DNA of 64,000 bases from Enterocloster clostridioformis (GTDB taxonomy: Bacteria > Bacillota > Clostridia > Lachnospirales > Lachnospiraceae): contig NZ_JAIWZC010000002.1 of NCBI RefSeq assembly GCF_020297485.1, positions 310,001 through 374,000 of the forward strand, given 5' to 3'. Position numbers and translations under genes: made by a program. Shown here piece after piece: positions 8,190 through 16,271 of the stretch. The number at the start of each line of letters is the position of its first letter. The stretch's first letter is position 1. The notes under the pieces were generated by a model. The model was not told the origin of the DNA, did not search any database, and saw nothing but the letters and a program-made list of their open reading frames with translations.

Positions 8190-8588
8190 TTATCGGGTCT
8201 CAACCGCGACGCCGTCGTCGCTGACCGCGATGACCTTGCCCGCCTTCGAGCTGCCTGTGCTGGTCGCCGTGACGGTGCAGTCGTCCACGATGTAGCAATC
8301 CTTCAGGACGTGCGCCGCCGTGACGCTGCCGTCGTTATCCCATACGAACACGCCCCGGGCGACCTTGACCGTGATGTCGCCGTCCGCGCCGCCTGTGTTG
8401 TCTGCGAACCTCTCGGCCCGGCCCGCTGCGGTGAGGCTCGTGCCTTTCGCTGCGGCCTTCGCGTAACCGTCCGCGCCAATTACTACGAGGGAACCCTCGT
8501 AAATCTTTACGCCCGCCGCCACGGGGAGAACGAGGAACCGTCCGCCCTCCGCGACTTCCGGGGTCTTTCTGCCTCTCTCAAGTGCCAT
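8190..8588 (-). CDS. Putative capsid decoration protein (DUF2190-like)
   Basis: 132 residues, start at 8588, one base overlapping the protease stop. Small, glycine- and valine-rich, beta-strand-like throughout (FLVLPVAAGVKIYEGSLVVIG and GVFVWDNDGSVTAAHVLKDCYIVDD). Proteins of this size and style between scaffold and major capsid are capsid decoration or head-fibre base proteins. Assigned from context and composition. Confidence 0.65.
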   Translation of the reverse strand: MALERGRKTPEVAEGGRFLVLPVAAGVKIYEGSLVVIGADGYAKAAAKGTSLTAAGRAERFADNTGGADGDITVKVARGVFVWDNDGSVTAAHVLKDCYIVDDCTVTATSTGSSKAGKVIAVSDDGVAVETR

Positions 8589-9172
8589 TATTTATCATCC
8601 TTTCCGAATCCGTATTTTTTGAGGTCTTCCTCACTGACGCCGAGCATTTTGCAAATCTTCAGCGTCTCCTCGCTGGTCTGCTGCGGGGCCTTTCTGCCGT
8701 CCGGCTCGACGCCGAGCTCGCCCATCGGGACGACCTGCGGGGCCTTCTCGACGAACGCCTTGAAGCCGTCCGGGTCTTTCAGGGCGTACTCGGTCGCCCA
8801 TTCCTTTTGAGCTGCCGCAATCTTGCCCGCCTTCAGCGCCACGAGGACGGCGTCATCCGCCTCCTTGCGCTCGATCTTTTCCTTCAGCGCGCGGAGCTCC
8901 GTCTCCGGGACGAACCCCTTCGGCTGCTTGAGCGCCATAATCGCCGCCGCGACATCGTCGGTTTTAGCTCCGGCCTCAAGGCCGAGCAGACCACAAACGA
9001 CCTTGTTCGCGACGACCTTGCCCTCCTCCTCGGGGGGCTGTTTCTGCCCGGCTGCGTCCTTGAGCTGCTTCGCCTCGTTCAGCGCCTCGCCGAGCTTCTG
9101 CATGACCTCCTCCTCGGTGGCTTCTTCGCCGAGGCCGAGGAGGGCCGCGATCTTTTTGAGCAATTCATTCAT
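8588..9172 (-). CDS. Internal-start scaffold protein (Mu gpZ-like)
   Basis: An in-frame ATG at 9172 (MNELLKKIAALLGLG) is preceded by GAAGGAGGAAACAACACT, stronger than the ribosome-binding site of many full genes here. It would give a 194-residue scaffold identical to the C-terminal half of the protease, as Mu makes gpZ inside gpI. No separate promoter is needed. Confidence 0.78.
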   Translation of the reverse strand: MNELLKKIAALLGLGEEATEEEVMQKLGEALNEAKQLKDAAGQKQPPEEEGKVVANKVVCGLLGLEAGAKTDDVAAAIMALKQPKGFVPETELRALKEKIERKEADDAVLVALKAGKIAAAQKEWATEYALKDPDGFKAFVEKAPQVVPMGELGVEPDGRKAPQQTSEETLKICKMLGVSEEDLKKYGFGKDDK

Positions 9173-9658
9173 AGTGTTGTTTCCTCCTTCTTTGTTGTCG
9201 CTGTCCCCGTAGTCCTCGAGGCCGAGCGAATTGATAATCGGGAACATCCCGTCGATTGCCGGGGTATTCGTGAGCGCCGCCGAGTGCAGCATCGTCGCCC
9301 TGTTGTCCCTGCCCACGAGCACGACCGGGGAGAGGTAGCGGTATTCTTTATTTTTGAGATACTGCCGGGCGGTGTCCGTCCATTCCACTTTAGCCGCGAT
9401 CGCTCCGTCCTGAAGCACGAGCTCCTTGATCCAGCCGCCCGCGGGGGCCTGAATGTCTTTGAGTGTCTGGTGCTCGTAGTCGATGACGATGTCGACGCCG
9501 TGCTGCTGCATCTGTGCTTTCATCGCCTTGAAGCTCTCCTCGTCGACCTCGAAGTCCCCCTTCTTTGTGCTGACATGCCCGAGGGGGAGGAGCTTCACAA
9601 TCTCAGGGGCCCCCTTGAGCTCCGATTCGCCCCCGCTGAGGGCGAAAAATCCTTTCAT
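8588..9658 (-). CDS. Phage prohead protease with C-terminal scaffold (Mu gpI-like)
   Basis: 356 residues. The N-terminal 160 residues match Mu-type protease I (VSTKKGDFEVDEESFKAM, DIVIDYEHQT, YRYLSPVV). Residues 163-356 form a charged, Ala- and Glu-rich scaffold half with coiled-coil character. The protease processes the prohead and removes the scaffold. A second in-frame start at 9172 is listed separately. The gene follows gpF after a 135-bp gap. Confidence 0.92.
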   Translation of the reverse strand: MKGFFALSGGESELKGAPEIVKLLPLGHVSTKKGDFEVDEESFKAMKAQMQQHGVDIVIDYEHQTLKDIQAPAGGWIKELVLQDGAIAAKVEWTDTARQYLKNKEYRYLSPVVLVGRDNRATMLHSAALTNTPAIDGMFPIINSLGLEDYGDSDNKEGGNNTMNELLKKIAALLGLGEEATEEEVMQKLGEALNEAKQLKDAAGQKQPPEEEGKVVANKVVCGLLGLEAGAKTDDVAAAIMALKQPKGFVPETELRALKEKIERKEADDAVLVALKAGKIAAAQKEWATEYALKDPDGFKAFVEKAPQVVPMGELGVEPDGRKAPQQTSEETLKICKMLGVSEEDLKKYGFGKDDK

Positions 9659-9702
9659 TCTATCACTCCATTCCTTCCTTGCTTTTAGAATCGCTCTGAA
9701 CG

Positions 9703-9783
9703 GCGTTATCCCGCGTTATAACGGCGTTAGAAGATTGACCCCGTCCGTTTATCCCCCGGGCCCCTAAAATCCGTTGTAGGGGC
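9703..9783. other. Intergenic segment with TAACGC repeats and a hairpin
   Basis: In the 135-bp gap between gpF and protease, GCGTTATCCCG (9703-9713) is followed by GCGTTATAACGGCGTTA, three GCGTTA units in 27 bp. The 11-mer recurs at 26033-26043 near the left end. A separate stem GCCCCTA (9760-9766)/TAGGGGC (9777-9783) has no T-run on either strand, so it is not a simple terminator. Confidence 0.45.
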
Positions 9784-9793
9784 TTCTATGGGC

Positions 9794-10537
9794 TCATTTG
9801 CTGCTCCCGGACTTTTGCCGTTTCTGGTATGCCTTCACGAGCGGCTCCGGGTAGCCCTTTAAGTCGGGCTCATACCTGACCTTTGCCGGATTCGTCCCAA
9901 AGTGCGGGTCGGGTATGACATGGGTGAAGCGCCCATCCGGGAGCTCTGCCTGAGCGGGAACACTGTCCTCCACCTTGAGCCCCATCTGCTCCACCTGACG
10001 CCGTGAGAGTGTCCGCACGGTGCAGCGGCATCGGAACCCGTTCGGCGGGAACCATGTGTCCCATACGGGGGAATCTGCCGGGAAGACGCGCCCGTCCATC
10101 GCAAGGTGCGAGGGCCGTGTGCTCCTGTCATTGACGGCGTCATACTGCCAAAAGGGGCGGAGCTTTAAGACGCCCGGGTCTGTCATCTGTTCATAGTGTC
10201 CGACCTGATAGGCCGTTTGTGTGTTCGTGCGGAAGATGTTGTCGGCCTGAAACGGTGTTACGCCTTCGTAGCCCTTCTCCTCGAGGAAGCTGTTCATCCG
10301 GCTTCGGAAGCTCTCCATCGTCTCGCCGTCCTCGATGGCTCCGAGGAGCTCGTCGTAGAACTTCTTGAGCACTTGAACGCTCGTATAGCCTGAGACGGTG
10401 AAGGCAAGCCCCCGGTATTCCTCCGCGATCTTGTAGAACTGCCCCGGAGTAACCGGGACACGTTCGCCGAAGTAGCGAACGGCTTCCTCGAAGGCGGGCT
10501 CCTCGTTCCTTGTGATAATGCTCTCAATGTCATCCAA
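9794..10537 (-). CDS. Head morphogenesis protein (Mu gpF-like)
   Basis: Phage Mu F-like minor head protein. The core DRSTRPSHLAMDGRVF, PPNGFRCRC and TVRTLSRRQVEQMGL are diagnostic. I place the start at TTG 10537 because GGGGAGGGCGG lies just upstream and the codon overlaps the portal stop, giving 247 residues. An ATG at 10570 in the same frame is possible (258 residues). It acts in capsid assembly at the portal vertex. Confidence 0.9.
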   Translation of the reverse strand: MDDIESIITRNEEPAFEEAVRYFGERVPVTPGQFYKIAEEYRGLAFTVSGYTSVQVLKKFYDELLGAIEDGETMESFRSRMNSFLEEKGYEGVTPFQADNIFRTNTQTAYQVGHYEQMTDPGVLKLRPFWQYDAVNDRSTRPSHLAMDGRVFPADSPVWDTWFPPNGFRCRCTVRTLSRRQVEQMGLKVEDSVPAQAELPDGRFTHVIPDPHFGTNPAKVRYEPDLKGYPEPLVKAYQKRQKSGSSK

Positions 10538-12119
10538 GCTCGACCGCCCTCCCCTCGAGGTCGGCGACAATCATCGCCCTCTGAAGGAGCTCCTCAATGT
10601 CCCCGGCGTCCATCTCCCGGAGCAGCGCCTCGGCGAGCTCCTCGTCCTCGAGCTGCCGCTTCAGGTCTTCAAGAGTCTCCGCGTTGTCAATTAACTTGAG
10701 AACCGGGGAGAAGAGCTTCCCGAATTTTCCCGCGCTGGCCTTGACCGCCGTGTCCGCAATCTTATCGACGCGCTGCTGCGGGTCTGCCCTCGGAGCCGGG
10801 CCCTTCAGGGCGACCTCCCGGCCCGCATCCCATTTGAAGGGATAGGCCGGAGCCGCTGGCTGCGCTGGCGTTGCGATTTCCTCGCCGCCTTCCGGCTTCG
10901 GGATAGAGAACTTCTTGTAAATGTAGCTTGTCGGAACCTTGAGCCCGGTCTTTTCAATCAATGTGCCGAGAATGTTCGCCGTCTGCTCGAGGTCTTCCCC
11001 CTCCTCACAATCGAAACGGAGGTAAGGAATCCGGCGGTCTTCACCGAAGTTAAAAAGCACGAGAGGACGGATCAGGTCGCGCCTCAGTGTAGCCGCGAGC
11101 GCCTTGCAATCCGCGACTGTGAGGTCGTGCCGGACTTCGTTATGTGTCTTTGACTGCGCGAAGCTGCCGCCGCCACTGTCCGACGTGAGCGTCTGCCCGA
11201 GGACTGCCTTGCTGATCTGCTCGTCGCAATAGCGCGCGAGCCTCTCATATAAGTCGGTCGTCGAGGTCTTGTCGCTGTTCTTGAACTCGATTTCTGTGCC
11301 GTCCGGGATAATGCCCGCCGCGTCTGTCCCAATCTGGACAAGAGCCTCCATGAGCGCCTTTTTGTCTGCCTCGCTTGCGCCCTGTGCGTACTTGCCGAGG
11401 CGGAGCGGCATCCCGAACACTTCGCAAAAACTGACCCAATCCTTGAGGTCGTAATTTTTGAAGAGGTAGCACCACGCGACGACCCTCAGCACGCCCGCCC
11501 GGGCCGGATGCCCGGAGCGCGCCTTGTAGCGGTGGACGATAAACTTATTCTCCGGGAGGAGGATTCCCTCCGGGGCGTCCTGCGTCCTGACCTTGAAGTC
11601 GTCCTCGTCGTCCCAGAAAAACCGCTTTTGATGTCTGCATCGGATGTCGTTGACCGTTGTCCGGCCTTCCTCGAATCCCCACATGATTTCGGAGACCGCG
11701 ATGCCCTTGCCGACCGCGTCGAGGAGGTCGAGCATGACGTCCTCAAAACTCTCGATACTGTTGAGCTCGCTCTCGATGAACTCGGCGATCTCTTTGTCAC
11801 GCTCGTCGTCGCTGTCGAAGGGAATGACCTCATAGTCGAGGCCCGTGACCGCGTTCTTGCGCGTCTGAAGCTGTGAAAAAAGGTGAGGGTCTTTCTCCTC
11901 CATTTCCTCGAAAAGCTCCGCCTGACGCATGATGTCCCCGGCGTCTGCCTCCTTGAAGATGTTCGCGAGGCGCTGCGGCGTGAGCCCGTTCGACGGATAG
12001 CTCGAATATTTGTCTTGTATCTGTGCGACCGCGACCTCATGGAAGTCCGGCCTCCTGATTGCCGGGGCCGGGGCCTTCATCGCTTGCCGTTGCTGTTTGT
12101 TCTTCTTTTTACTGCTCAA
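10530..12119 (-). CDS. Portal protein (Mu gp29-like, DUF935)
   Basis: 529 residues, start at 12119 after AGGGGGCGAGGC. DUF935 portal signs include IFKEADAGDIMRQAELFEEM, DPHLFSQLQTRKNAV, and GMPLRLGKYAQGASEADKKAL near the middle. The protein forms the dodecameric DNA entry ring. The C-terminal 120 residues are acidic and helical (EELLQRAMIVADLEGRAVELG). It follows the large terminase gene after 12 bases. Confidence 0.95.
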   Translation of the reverse strand: MSSKKKNKQQRQAMKAPAPAIRRPDFHEVAVAQIQDKYSSYPSNGLTPQRLANIFKEADAGDIMRQAELFEEMEEKDPHLFSQLQTRKNAVTGLDYEVIPFDSDDERDKEIAEFIESELNSIESFEDVMLDLLDAVGKGIAVSEIMWGFEEGRTTVNDIRCRHQKRFFWDDEDDFKVRTQDAPEGILLPENKFIVHRYKARSGHPARAGVLRVVAWCYLFKNYDLKDWVSFCEVFGMPLRLGKYAQGASEADKKALMEALVQIGTDAAGIIPDGTEIEFKNSDKTSTTDLYERLARYCDEQISKAVLGQTLTSDSGGGSFAQSKTHNEVRHDLTVADCKALAATLRRDLIRPLVLFNFGEDRRIPYLRFDCEEGEDLEQTANILGTLIEKTGLKVPTSYIYKKFSIPKPEGGEEIATPAQPAAPAYPFKWDAGREVALKGPAPRADPQQRVDKIADTAVKASAGKFGKLFSPVLKLIDNAETLEDLKRQLEDEELAEALLREMDAGDIEELLQRAMIVADLEGRAVELG

Positions 12120-12131
12120 TGCCTCGCCCCC

Positions 12132-13904
12132 TTAATATCCGCCGTGCCTGAATCTGAGGGCCCGGCTGATGACTGATTTATAATCGACTTTTGTCCCGAC
12201 TGTCACGCTCCGCGCAAGTTTGACCGCCATCTCGAGGCCGTCCGGCGCGTCGTCGTGTGCTCCCATCGGGTACTCGGACATTTGCTTCAGGAGCTCCTTG
12301 TGACGCTTCGAGAATTTGATGTAGCCATTCTTGACGAAGGGCTGCAAGCTCTGAATCCTGACGTCCTTGTTCTGTATGCTTTTGATCTCCTCGATCGGGA
12401 GATATTCCCCGGCCTCTGCCGAGCGTTGAACCATGATGTCCTTGAAATATGCCTGAAACTGTACCGTTTCGACGCCGAACTTCGTGAAGGGCTTTTTATA
12501 CTCCCGCTTGAGCCTCCGGCTCGTTTCGATTGCGTCCTCGATGATAACGTCCGGCTTGCGCCTCTCCACGGAGGCGATGACAACGTACATATAGCCGCTT
12601 TTGGTGTCTAGCGCGAGCCCGATGATCGAGCTCGTGTCGCTCTTGCGTGTCTTGCCGAGAGAGGGGTCGTTCGCGCCGATGAAGAGGAACCGCCCCTCGC
12701 TGAAGTCGGGCGGAACTTTTCCGTCGTCATCGTAGAAGTCAAACCACTCCTCGTTAAATGTGCAATTCTCCGGGTCGATCGGGTCGTTCTGTATCTCCGA
12801 ATTGAAGGACGCCTCGCCCTCCGATATACGGATAACCATGAGGTCGTAATAGGAGAGCTTCGCCTCCCATAGAACCTCGGCCCCCTCGAGCATTTCTTCC
12901 CGGTTTGCCTCGAAGAACGCCTTCGCGTCCTCTTGCCGGGCCTCGTTCGAGAGGTCGGTGTAGATTCGCTCCCATGCGTCCCATAGCTCCGTATTGACCG
13001 CGAAGCTGATGACGCCCTTATACTTGACCGCCTTATAACTCGGATTCCGGGCGACATTGGCGAGTAGTGCGTCATAGTGGAGCAGCGTCCCGATATAGAC
13101 GATGTCCGTGTAAGTGTCGCCCGCCTTGCTGACGGCCTTATAAAACCAGTTGCGGAGCTTCTTCCGTTGCTCGGTGGTGTTGACGTTCTCGTCGTTCTCG
13201 AGGTCGTCGCACAAAATGAGGTCGGGCCTCCATTGTTTATGACGCCGTCCTCTGATTTTCTTGCCCGCGCCGAGCGCCTCGATCTTCGTCCCGTTGGAGA
13301 GGAGGATGACGCCCGTCTTCCAGACACGCCCCTGAAGGTCTCCGAAGTCCTCCCGGATGGCTCCGTTCTCTTCGATTTCGGTCTTGATGTCCCCGAGGAA
13401 GCCTTCGGCCTGTTCCGTGCTGTCCGAGAGTATGATCTCATAGTGCTTGTAGCCGTAAATCCCGGCGTGAATACTGTCCTTGAAGGTGAAGGTCGTCGAC
13501 TTCGCGTGACCTCGGGGGGCCTCGATTGCCCTTCGGCATCCCGGGGCCCGGTCGATCGCCTTCGCCTCTGCGAGCGGATTCTTGCCCTTGAGGACGCCCT
13601 CCGCCCATATCCGATCGAGCTCCCCGTGAAACTCCGGGGATTCCCGGACGAAGTAGTGCGGGAGATAGGCCCGCCCGAAGTATTCCAGATCGAACGCCCC
13701 GAGCTTCTTCCTGAGCCCCTTCTCCCCGGTGAGGGCCGCGCCCTGCCGATACTCCTGAAGGAGCTGCTCCCGTTCCTTCTGGCGGTCGGTTCCCCGGACG
13801 ACATACTCCTCGAAGAGCGTCTTCTGATATTCCCGGTTTGCGACCGCCTCGCGGTCTTCCGGCTCCTCGAGCTTCTCGAGGTATTCGTTCAGATCAATCG
13901 CCAT
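12132..13904 (-). CDS. Terminase large subunit (Mu gp28-like)
   Basis: 590 residues. An ATPase domain with a Walker A-like APRGHAKST at residues 129-137 and Walker B LILCDDLEN with acidic D233/D234. The nuclease half carries FIGANDPSLG and acidic residues in the C-terminal region (GAHDDAPDGLEMA). It packages DNA by headful cutting in Mu-type phages, which carry host DNA at the ends. The start at 13904 overlaps the small subunit by 11 bases. Confidence 0.95.
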   Translation of the reverse strand: MAIDLNEYLEKLEEPEDREAVANREYQKTLFEEYVVRGTDRQKEREQLLQEYRQGAALTGEKGLRKKLGAFDLEYFGRAYLPHYFVRESPEFHGELDRIWAEGVLKGKNPLAEAKAIDRAPGCRRAIEAPRGHAKSTTFTFKDSIHAGIYGYKHYEIILSDSTEQAEGFLGDIKTEIEENGAIREDFGDLQGRVWKTGVILLSNGTKIEALGAGKKIRGRRHKQWRPDLILCDDLENDENVNTTEQRKKLRNWFYKAVSKAGDTYTDIVYIGTLLHYDALLANVARNPSYKAVKYKGVISFAVNTELWDAWERIYTDLSNEARQEDAKAFFEANREEMLEGAEVLWEAKLSYYDLMVIRISEGEASFNSEIQNDPIDPENCTFNEEWFDFYDDDGKVPPDFSEGRFLFIGANDPSLGKTRKSDTSSIIGLALDTKSGYMYVVIASVERRKPDVIIEDAIETSRRLKREYKKPFTKFGVETVQFQAYFKDIMVQRSAEAGEYLPIEEIKSIQNKDVRIQSLQPFVKNGYIKFSKRHKELLKQMSEYPMGAHDDAPDGLEMAVKLARSVTVGTKVDYKSVISRALRFRHGGY

Positions 13905-14457
13905 CCTTCAGCACCTTCTCCCTCGCCCGGCTGAGTATCGAGTGCAGTTCCTTCGCAAGCTCCGGGTCTTGTTTGATTGCCGCCATGAGCTCGGCCTCGA
14001 GCTGCTCAAACGCAAGCTCGGACTTCTTCTTCATGTCCTGCCGGACGCGCTGCTCATAGGTCTCCGTCCTCGAGAGGGAGGCAATCAGACGCCCCGCCTT
14101 GTCGAGCGGCATTTCCTGAAACTCCTCCTCGGCGGTGCTGACGCGCTGCATGAGGCCGTCCATGAGAACCATTCGCGACGCTCGAGTATAGTCAAGGCTC
14201 GGATTCTTTTCCACGGCTGCGGCGATTGCCTTCGTCTTCTCGAGGGTCTCAACGACCCGCTGCGTTGCCTGATTCGCCCGGATCGCATAGCGCCCGACCG
14301 CGCTCTTGCTGATCTCATAGCCCTCGGCCTTCAGCCATTCCGCGATTTCCTCATAGGTGTTCGACGTGTCGAGGAGCAGCTCGTCAAGCTGTTCCTTGAC
14401 CTCCTCCGGGAGCTGCGTAATTTTCGAGGAGATTCGCGTGCGCCTCCGCTCCGCCAT
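13894..14457 (-). CDS. Small terminase-like protein (Mu gp27-like, DUF3486)
   Basis: 187 residues, DUF3486. The N-terminal half has an HTH-like segment (YEEIAEWLKAEGYEISKSAVGRYAIR with intervening residues), followed by a helical region and an RVLRDG-type charged C-terminus (REKVLKDGD). The product recognises phage DNA ends for packaging, by family. It overlaps its neighbours on both sides by a few bases, so translation is likely coupled. Confidence 0.9.
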   Translation of the reverse strand: MAERRRTRISSKITQLPEEVKEQLDELLLDTSNTYEEIAEWLKAEGYEISKSAVGRYAIRANQATQRVVETLEKTKAIAAAVEKNPSLDYTRASRMVLMDGLMQRVSTAEEEFQEMPLDKAGRLIASLSRTETYEQRVRQDMKKKSELAFEQLEAELMAAIKQDPELAKELHSILSRAREKVLKDGD

Positions 14458-14771
14458 TAAACATCGACCCCCGGGTCGTCGGTTGTACCTTCGACGAGGT
14501 CGACCCCTTCCTTCGTGAGCTTGATGACCGCGTCTTTACGATAGGCGTTATAGGCTGTCACGCTTTTGTCGGTAAACGTGATATAACCGCCCTCCTTCAG
14601 ATAATCGAGATGCTTCGAGATGTCCGGGGAAACGATCATCCCGTCCGCTATCAAGGCGTTTGTAATCTGCTTCACGAGAAGGGTGTTCTGAAAACCCTTG
14701 ACGAGGGAGCGTACAATATAACCCCTGATCGCTTTGTTCCTGCCGACCTCGGCTTCGGTAAATTCGTCCAT
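14457..14771 (-). CDS. Winged-helix-like phage protein (Mu gp26 position)
   Basis: 104 residues, start at 14771 after AGGAGGGGTAAAGC. The segment LLVKQITNALIADGMIVSPDIS then YLKEGGYITFTD looks like a winged helix: a recognition-helix region followed by a beta wing. Proteins of this kind sit just before the small terminase in Mu-like phages. The function is unknown; a packaging or regulatory role is possible. Confidence 0.7.
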   Translation of the reverse strand: MDEFTEAEVGRNKAIRGYIVRSLVKGFQNTLLVKQITNALIADGMIVSPDISKHLDYLKEGGYITFTDKSVTAYNAYRKDAVIKLTKEGVDLVEGTTDDPGVDV

Positions 14772-14774
14772 GCT

Positions 14775-15098
14775 TTACCCCTCCTTACTGCCGGAAAGTA
14801 GCCGATCCAACTTTCCGTTAATATCGCTCATTTGCTTATCGACGTTGTTCATTGTGCGGACGTAGTCTTCCCGGGTGACGTAGACGAAGGGGAGGTCGCT
14901 CTTTAGGTCGTCGAATTTCTCCTTCATCCGTTCCATCTCGGAACTGTGCCGCTCCTCGAGCCGCTTAATGTCGTCCGCATTGTGTTTGATTCCGTTCTTC
15001 AGCTCCGCGATGGAGTTTTTCACGCTCCACCCCACAAGCCCGAGGGCGATCGTGATGAGGGTCTGAAGGACGTACATAAGAATTTGACCCGCCTCCAT
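14775..15098 (-). CDS. Membrane-anchored coiled-coil protein (DUF2730-like, Mu gp25 position)
   Basis: 107 residues, start at 15098 after AAGGGGGAACAC. One N-terminal membrane helix (QILMYVLQTLITIALGLVGW) is followed by about 75 residues of heptad-rich coiled coil ending in DKQMSDINGKLDRLL. This layout matches DUF2730 or XhlA-like phage membrane proteins placed next to holins. A role in lysis control is plausible but unproven. Confidence 0.7.
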   Translation of the reverse strand: MEAGQILMYVLQTLITIALGLVGWSVKNSIAELKNGIKHNADDIKRLEERHSSEMERMKEKFDDLKSDLPFVYVTREDYVRTMNNVDKQMSDINGKLDRLLSGSKEG

Positions 15099-15108
15099 GT
15101 GTTCCCCC

Positions 15109-15546
15109 TTACTGACCCGTCTCGGCCTTGAGCTCAAGCACCTTGACCTCAATCAGGTTCGAGAGATACTCGTCGAAGCTGCCGAGGTTCTGCGTGATGA
15201 CCTTCTGAGCCTCTGGCCCGACTTTGCTCTTGATTTCGCTGAAGGCAATCTTCGAGAGCGAAGTGAGCTCCTCCCGGTTAGTCTTTCCGTCCTTTACGGC
15301 CTCCCGGATCGCCTTCGCGGTCGTCTGTTCGATTGCCCCGACCGTGACCCGTGCGAGGTTCTCCACGTCGTCGAGGGCGTCATCGAGCTGCTTCCTGAGT
15401 TTCTCGTCCTTGAGCTGCTTTGTTTTCTCGTCAAGCCACATGCCGCCCTTGCGGATGTAGAAGAGCCCGAAGGCCCCCAAGAGGGAGATGCCCCCAAGCG
15501 CAAGGGAAACGAGTACCTGACCCGCCGCTGTCTGAATTTCTACCAT
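15109..15546 (-). CDS. Phage holin, LL-H family
   Basis: 145 residues, start at 15546 after AAAAAGGAGGAAAAAATC. An N-terminal helix (VLVSLALGGISLLGAFGLFYI) is followed by a charged helical tail with KAIREAVKDGKTNREELTSL, characteristic of LL-H holins. These form membrane lesions that release or activate the endolysin. It is the first gene of the late minus-strand operon as read here. The lysin gene lies upstream across a regulatory gap rather than adjacent. Confidence 0.85.
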   Translation of the reverse strand: MVEIQTAAGQVLVSLALGGISLLGAFGLFYIRKGGMWLDEKTKQLKDEKLRKQLDDALDDVENLARVTVGAIEQTTAKAIREAVKDGKTNREELTSLSKIAFSEIKSKVGPEAQKVITQNLGSFDEYLSNLIEVKVLELKAETGQ

Positions 15547-15576
15547 GATTTTTTCCTCCTTTTTGGAATTAAAAAA

Positions 15577-15606
15577 ATGACATAGGAGCGTTAGCTCCTA
15601 TGTCAT
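15577..15606 (-). terminator. Strong minus-strand intrinsic terminator ahead of the late operon
   Basis: Perfect 13-bp stem ATGACATAGGAGC (15577-15589)/GCTCCTATGTCAT (15594-15606) with loop GTTA. On the minus strand it is followed by a T-run from the seven A residues at 15571-15577. It would stop early/middle transcripts before the holin. An overlapping palindrome TCCTATG-T-CATAGGA uses half of this stem. Confidence 0.85.
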
Positions 15607-15681
15607 AGGATAAGGGTGTTTCTGTGAAGTTTACATAGGAAGCAATTCTTAGATTTACTTCCGGGATAATATGGCTTGTGA

Positions 15682-15710
15682 TTGACAAATAATTTTCTCA
15701 ATTCTATAAT
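15682..15710 (+). promoter_or_regulatory. Perfect consensus sigma70 promoter
   Basis: TTGACA at 15682-15687, spacer of exactly 17, TATAAT at 15705-15710. It drives the small gene at 15730. Confidence 0.92.
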
Positions 15711-15729
15711 AAAAAAAAGGAGGTTCTAT

Positions 15730-15912
15730 ATGGGAGATACTGAACAAAACACTGAGCAGTTTTGGAGGAAGGACAACATAATTTATGAGATGGGGGGACA
15801 TTGGAATGATTATATGGAGCATCCATCTAACTCCTGTTTTCGTCTACCTCAACCAATAGCAATATGTAAAAAAAATGATAATACAGACGAGATAAAAGTC
15901 GTGGTTGATTAA
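15730..15912 (+). CDS. Small AT-rich prophage gene with own promoter ('moron')
   Basis: 60 residues. The ATG at 15730 follows AAAAAAAAGGAGGTTCTAT. The sequence is polar, starts MGDTEQNTEQFWRKDN and contains YEMGGHWNDYMEHPSN and CFRLPQPIAICKKND, with no membrane segment or known motif. It is far richer in A and T than the surrounding phage genes, which suggests separate acquisition. It lies antisense to the late operon between mor and the holin, with a consensus promoter and its own terminator, so it is probably expressed from the quiet prophage. Family not recognised. Confidence 0.72.
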   Translation: MGDTEQNTEQFWRKDNIIYEMGGHWNDYMEHPSNSCFRLPQPIAICKKNDNTDEIKVVVD

Positions 15913-15925
15913 GACCACGACTTTT
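15894..15925. terminator. Bidirectional terminator shared by the small gene and mor
   Basis: AAAAGTCGTGGT (15894-15905) pairs with ACCACGACTTTT (15914-15925); loop TGATTAAG contains the stop codon of the small gene. T-runs flank the stem on both strands, so it can also end the mor transcript arriving from the other side. Confidence 0.85.
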
Positions 15926-15932
15926 ATTAAAG

Positions 15933-16256
15933 CTATTTTTTTCGGGATAGCTCTTCGAGGTATTCAATGAGCTCCATTTGACCGGGTATGTCGTCCCCGC
16001 ATATCTCCCGAACCCATCGCTCGGTGATGCCATACTTCCGCGCGAGCTGCGCGGTATTATATCCGTTGTACTCCTCCTTGATCTTCTCATAGAGCACGGG
16101 CCTCACGAAGCTATCGGCCTTCGGGATGTAGATGTTCGCCCCGCCCACGAGCTCCGCGAGCTTTATGAGATTACTGACCCCGATCTCTTCAGCGACCGTG
16201 TGCCATATGCCATCGGGAATCATTTCAAGCGTGAGCTTCTCGGCGAGTTTGTTCAT
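15933..16256 (-). CDS. mor: Mor-family transcription activator
   Basis: 107 residues. The N-terminal dimerisation half (IPDGIWHTVAEEIGVSNLI) and the GGANIYIPK strand are typical of the Mor/C family. A C-terminal HTH follows, with YNTAQLARKYGITERWVREI. Mor activates middle or late phage promoters in Mu. Only one such activator is present, so it probably switches on the late operon that begins with the holin. It lies between the endolysin gene and the regulatory gap at 15547-15680. Confidence 0.92.
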   Translation of the reverse strand: MNKLAEKLTLEMIPDGIWHTVAEEIGVSNLIKLAELVGGANIYIPKADSFVRPVLYEKIKEEYNGYNTAQLARKYGITERWVREICGDDIPGQMELIEYLEELSRKK

Positions 16257-16271
16257 CCTGCCCCTCCTTGC

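Noticed and set aside
7746-9688. Long plus-strand open frames opposite the capsid and protease genes
   Set aside because: They mirror well-supported minus-strand genes, have no ribosome-binding sites and encode low-complexity Leu/Arg-rich peptides.
9760-9783. Hairpin GCCCCTA/TAGGGGC as a terminator
   Set aside because: No T-run on either strand and it lies within a late operon that must be read through.
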